Made by a program: the position numbers and the translations under genes | Notes under the pieces: generated by a model | Database searches by the model: none | Told to the model about the DNA's origin: nothing | The model's input: only the letters and a program-made list of their open reading frames with translations | In this document: piece by piece, positions 5,443-8,139 of the stretch | Layout: every line of letters begins with the position of its first letter | Position numbering within the stretch: position 1 is the first letter of the stretch | From: Candidatus Rifleibacteriota bacterium | GTDB taxonomy: Bacteria; Vulcanimicrobiota; Xenobia; Xenobiales; Xenobiaceae | Assembly (NCBI GenBank): GCA_900772775.1 | Contig: CAAGRW010000111.1 | Coordinates: 1-8,139, forward strand | Length of the DNA stretch: 8,139 bases | Direction of reading: 5' to 3'

Positions 5443-6666
5443 TTGGCTAGTAATTACGAACTTTTCACCTCAGAATCTGTAACTGAGGGACATCCTGACA
5501 AGGTGGCCGATCAGATTTCTGATGCTATTTTGGACGCTTTTTTAGCTGAAGATCCTCAGTCCCGCGTTGCTTGCGAGACTTTCCTTCACACCGGTTGCGC
5601 TCACATTGCCGGTCAGATCACTTCTTCCGCCTACATCGATATTGCTGACATCGTACGCAAAACCTTAGTCGAAATCGGCTACGATTGCCCCGACTACGGT
5701 ATTGACGGACGCAGCTGCGGCGTGCTCATTTCTATCGACGGTCAGTCCCCCGACATTGCTCAGGGCGTAGACTGCGCTTTAGAAGTCCGCGATGAAAAAG
5801 ACAAGGCTGAGGAAGAGGATTCCGTAGGCGCCGGCGACCAAGGTATGATGTTTGGTTATGCTTGCGACGAAACTCCCGAGCTTATGCCCTTACCTATTCA
5901 GCTCTCTCACGCTTTGGCTTTCCAGTTAGCTAAAGTTCGCAAGACTAACATTTTGAGTTATCTCCGTCCCGACGGCAAAACTCAAGTAACAGTCCGCTAC
6001 GAAAACGGTAAACCCGTAGCTATCGACACTATCGTCATTTCCACTCAACACGATCCCGATGTGTCCTTAGAGCAAATTCGCAAAGATATGATCGAGCATG
6101 TTATTCTTCCTATCGTGCCCGCTCAGTTTATCAAGAAGGAAGGCGACAAGATCGTCTCTCCTCGCATTTTGGTCAACCCCACCGGCCGTTTCGTTATCGG
6201 TGGCCCTCAGGGCGACACCGGCTTGACCGGACGTAAGATCATCGTCGACACCTACGGCGGTATGGCTGCTCACGGCGGCGGCGCTTTCTCCGGCAAAGAT
6301 CCGACGAAGGTCGACCGTTCTGCTTGCTACGCTGCTCGTTACGTAGCTAAAAATATCGTAGCTGCCGGTTTAGCTTCCAGATGTGAAGTTGCTCTCGCTT
6401 ACGCTATCGGCGTAGCCGAACCCGTCAGCGTTTCTGTCGATACTTTCGGCACCGAAACTATTCCTGTTTCCGATATTATTGCTTTGGTGCGCAAGAATTT
6501 CGATTTGCGTCCCGGTGCTATCATTCGCAAACTCAAATTGCGTCGTCCTATTTACAAAGCTTTGGCTGCCTATGGTCACTTTGGCCGTACTCTTCCCGGC
6601 GCTACTTGGGAAAAGACCGACAAAGCCGAAACTTTGCGCGAGCAAGCTGCTGAGCTTAAAAAGTAA
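5443..6666 (+). CDS. metK: S-adenosylmethionine synthetase (methionine adenosyltransferase)
   Basis: This cytoplasmic enzyme makes S-adenosylmethionine, phosphate and pyrophosphate from methionine and ATP and so supplies the cell's main methyl donor. All family signatures are present: SVTEGHPDK at residues 12-20 with His17 and Asp19 of the ATP site, GAGDQGMMFGY at 129-139 (family signature 1), and GGGAFSGKDPTKVDRS at 278-293 (signature 2, phosphate-binding loop). The length of 407 aa is slightly above the 384 aa of the E. coli enzyme and normal for several phyla. The start is TTG at 5443; no ATG fits better, the ribosome site aaggag (5427-5432) is well formed, and the second codon onward (ASNYELFTSESV) matches the family N-terminus. 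Codon use favours C-ending codons more than the neighbours do, as expected for a highly expressed gene. It has its own promoter, leader and terminator. Confidence 0.98.
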   Translation: MASNYELFTSESVTEGHPDKVADQISDAILDAFLAEDPQSRVACETFLHTGCAHIAGQITSSAYIDIADIVRKTLVEIGYDCPDYGIDGRSCGVLISIDGQSPDIAQGVDCALEVRDEKDKAEEEDSVGAGDQGMMFGYACDETPELMPLPIQLSHALAFQLAKVRKTNILSYLRPDGKTQVTVRYENGKPVAIDTIVISTQHDPDVSLEQIRKDMIEHVILPIVPAQFIKKEGDKIVSPRILVNPTGRFVIGGPQGDTGLTGRKIIVDTYGGMAAHGGGAFSGKDPTKVDRSACYAARYVAKNIVAAGLASRCEVALAYAIGVAEPVSVSVDTFGTETIPVSDIIALVRKNFDLRPGAIIRKLKLRRPIYKALAAYGHFGRTLPGATWEKTDKAETLREQAAELKK

Positions 6667-6710
6667 TCGCCAAATAATTGCTATTTAAATCAGCCTATAT
6701 ATAATGCAAA

Positions 6711-6748
6711 AGCCCCTCCTCCAAACTTATAAGAGGAAGGGCTTTTTT
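6711..6748 (+). terminator. Rho-independent terminator of metK
   Basis: agcccctcctc (6711-6721) pairs with gaggaagggct (6733-6743) with one mismatch, around an 11-nt loop, followed by a T-run at 6743-6748. It lies 45 bp after the metK stop codon. A short A-run precedes the stem, so it may weakly serve the convergent gene as well. Confidence 0.85.
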
Positions 6749-6822
6749 GTCATTTTTTTCCACGAGGCAATTATTATTGTGCTTTGACTAACATAAAAAG
6801 CCAAACCGTATTGCTACAAATT

Positions 6823-7704
6823 TTAGGGCATAAACATATTTTTTATAAAATCAAAAAAACCACCGTGAGCCTGTTTTTTCAAACGCTTAACTTCTGAAGC
6901 TAAGTTTTCCATAAAAGGCAAAGGACAATTTAAGCGAGCCGCCTTTTCTACCGAGCGTTCAGCTATATCAAAATTTTTGTTGGCTGCCGCCGACAGAGCA
7001 TGCAAATACCATAAACGAGCTCTATTTACTCCACGTTGTACAGCTATTTGCAAAAAGTCAAAAGCTTTATTATAACGATGCAACATATAAAACATTTCGC
7101 CCATACGCTGGCACATATTTAAATCGCTTCCAAAGTAACCTTTCCAATCTTCAGTTGCTCTTGTTGCTTCGTTAAGCAAATTGGCCTTATATAAAACAAA
7201 AATGCGTTCCATTAAATAAATGGGATCTTCGCTATTTTGCCTCACTTTTTCAGGACTATAGACAGTTTTTATCGCCTCTGTCAATTTATCACAACTATTA
7301 TTTTTTAAATTGTTGGCCAGAGCATAAAGCCAAGTGCTCTCCGCTTTAGCCAAATTGGGAAAAAGCTTCATATAACTCTCGCCATAATGTACCGCTTTAT
7401 CAGCGTAGCCTTGAGCTAAATTGCAATGGATGAAGCCGCGTAAACCTAGTATTTTACTTCTTTCCTCATCTTCTTGAGAAGCTTTATTATAAAAAGACAG
7501 AGCTTGTTCAAAATTGCCTTCTAAAAACATAAGATCTGCCTTAGCTAAATTTGAGTCGCCCTCGGCAGCTTCTTTGGGACTGGTGTATGTATAGTGATTA
7601 TATAATTTACTGTCTTGCCAAGTGTCGGCACCGCTTTTTTGTTGAGCTGATTCAGCTGCCATGTGAGAATAAATCCAAAACGCAAAGAACTTGCATAATT
7701 CCAA
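6823..7704 (-). CDS. TPR-like helical repeat protein of unknown function
   Basis: The product is all helical with tetratricopeptide-like pairs. The clearest are about 54-84 (EGNFEQALSFYNKA), 86-115 (GFIHCNLAQGYADKAVHYGE), 198-225 (CQRMGEMFYMLHRYNKAFDF) and 231-258 (LWYLHALSAAANKNFDIAERS). TPRs mediate protein-protein contacts; no catalytic motif is seen. The longest frame starts with TTG at 7704, but the ATG at 7662 (residue 15, MAAESAQQKS) is a good alternative: residues 1-14 (MELCKFFAFWIYSH) are compositionally unlike the rest, and neither start has a strong ribosome site. There is no convincing signal peptide in either version; the location is probably cytoplasmic. The C-terminus FFDFIKNMFMP is amphipathic and aromatic-rich. 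The gene is AT-rich, stands alone and converges on metK. I cannot name the family more precisely. Confidence 0.75.
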   Translation of the reverse strand: MELCKFFAFWIYSHMAAESAQQKSGADTWQDSKLYNHYTYTSPKEAAEGDSNLAKADLMFLEGNFEQALSFYNKASQEDEERSKILGLRGFIHCNLAQGYADKAVHYGESYMKLFPNLAKAESTWLYALANNLKNNSCDKLTEAIKTVYSPEKVRQNSEDPIYLMERIFVLYKANLLNEATRATEDWKGYFGSDLNMCQRMGEMFYMLHRYNKAFDFLQIAVQRGVNRARLWYLHALSAAANKNFDIAERSVEKAARLNCPLPFMENLASEVKRLKKQAHGGFFDFIKNMFMP

Positions 7705-8139
7705 AGAACTACACCGCTGTAAAGTTTCGTATTCACCAGAAAAAGCCTGCCAAAGAATCGGATGTAACGAACTACATCAACGAGGCTATAAATTTTGCAC
7801 TAACACGCATAACGTAAACTTATTTTGTTGCGTAGTTTTTCAGCCTAGAGACGCTGACAGTGTACCGCCCGCCAGTTAGCTATTTTGTGTTAGCTTCATT
7901 TTTTTGCTATAAGTTTAGGCTGCGGGCTCATGTTCATGTTGGCTAGCTCCAACAGCGGCTTTTTCAGGCTCGAACTGACCGAGCTTGCAGCTCGGCCAAT
8001 ATTCTTCGCCTTCAATTCGCCACTGTCTCCGCCTGTTGGTTAAAAACTACGTTAGCGTGTGCGCAGCACAAACGAACATGGTGTAGTCCTTAGCTTCGGC
8101 CAATTGACGGTATGGCTGCTCGTTTACGAGCAGACGCCG
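7705..8139. other. Gene-free right end of the window (435 bp)
   Basis: It holds the upstream region of the TPR gene (7705-7830), the long copy of the MITE-like element (7831-8051) and a flank with a perfect 7-bp hairpin, ctgctcg (8116-8122) with cgagcag (8127-8133). No clear promoter for the TPR gene is seen: on the minus strand ttggca then tacgaa with a 15-bp spacer is weak. Short open frames on the plus strand here look accidental. Confidence 0.5.
7831..8051 (-). repeat. MITE-like element, long copy (221 bp), inverted relative to the 2705-2797 copy
   Basis: Its ends are the same perfect 10-bp terminal inverted repeats, cgtagttttt (7831-7840) and aaaaactacg (8042-8051). Read on the minus strand, 8051-7994 matches the left part of the short copy and 7857-7831 matches its right part (24 of 26 or so bases). 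Between them lies a block of about 136 bp (7858-7993) where the short copy has only about 8 bp. The block carries two perfect hairpins: tgttgg (7937-7942) with ccaaca (7949-7954), and ccgagc (7979-7984) with gctcgg (7990-7995). No protein is encoded. No target-site duplication is evident. Confidence 0.65.

Noticed and set aside
7691..7879. Plus-strand 62-codon frame with several Cys/His residues resembling a small zinc-binding protein
   Set aside because: It has no ribosome site, overlaps the start of the TPR gene and runs into the MITE-like element, so chance is the better explanation.
2705..8051. A composite transposon carrying the genes between the two elements
   Set aside because: There is no transposase, metK is a core housekeeping gene, the elements differ in length and no target-site duplication is seen.

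Overview
The window is a stretch of bacterial chromosome with moderate-to-low GC, polycistron-poor layout, Shine-Dalgarno type ribosome sites (aaggag, ggag) and a mix of ATG, GTG and TTG starts. Nothing in it fixes the phylum. The only phylogenetically useful housekeeping gene is metK (S-adenosylmethionine synthetase), and I cannot place it without a tree. I see no rRNA, tRNA, CRISPR array, integrase or transposase gene.

Layout. (1) 1-1151: a Fic-family AMP-transferase with a built-in inhibitory helix and a C-terminal winged helix, behind a promoter carrying three copies of an 11-bp TGACTAAATT-type box. (2) 1242-2513: an exported M23/LytM-like protein with an altered zinc-ligand motif and a long C-terminal coiled coil; its promoter region carries the same box as an 11-bp inverted repeat. 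A nested hairpin terminator follows. (3) 2514-3077: gene-free, with a 93-bp MITE-like element (2705-2797) and a strong bidirectional terminator. (4) 3078-3407 (minus): a stand-alone glycogen-binding CBM48 domain protein with a well-formed sigma70-type promoter at 3548-3576. (5) 3912-5171: a membrane-anchored six-bladed NHL propeller with a charged tail, preceded by a hairpin-rich leader. (6) 5443-6666: metK, with a promoter at 5195-5223 and a structured leader of about 210 nt that matches no SAM riboswitch I can recognise. A terminator follows. (7) 6823-7704 (minus): a TPR-like protein of unknown function, convergent with metK. (8) 7705-8139: a second, inverted and larger copy (221 bp) of the 93-bp element.

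How the parts may work together. The Fic and M23 genes share a putative operator, which suggests one small regulon; the Fic winged helix is an obvious but unproven candidate regulator. metK looks like an ordinary housekeeping gene with leader-based control. The CBM48 protein, NHL protein and TPR protein have no evident functional link to each other. The most unusual structures are the shared TGACTAA boxes, the pair of inverted MITE-like elements that differ by an internal block of about 140 bp, and the metK leader.
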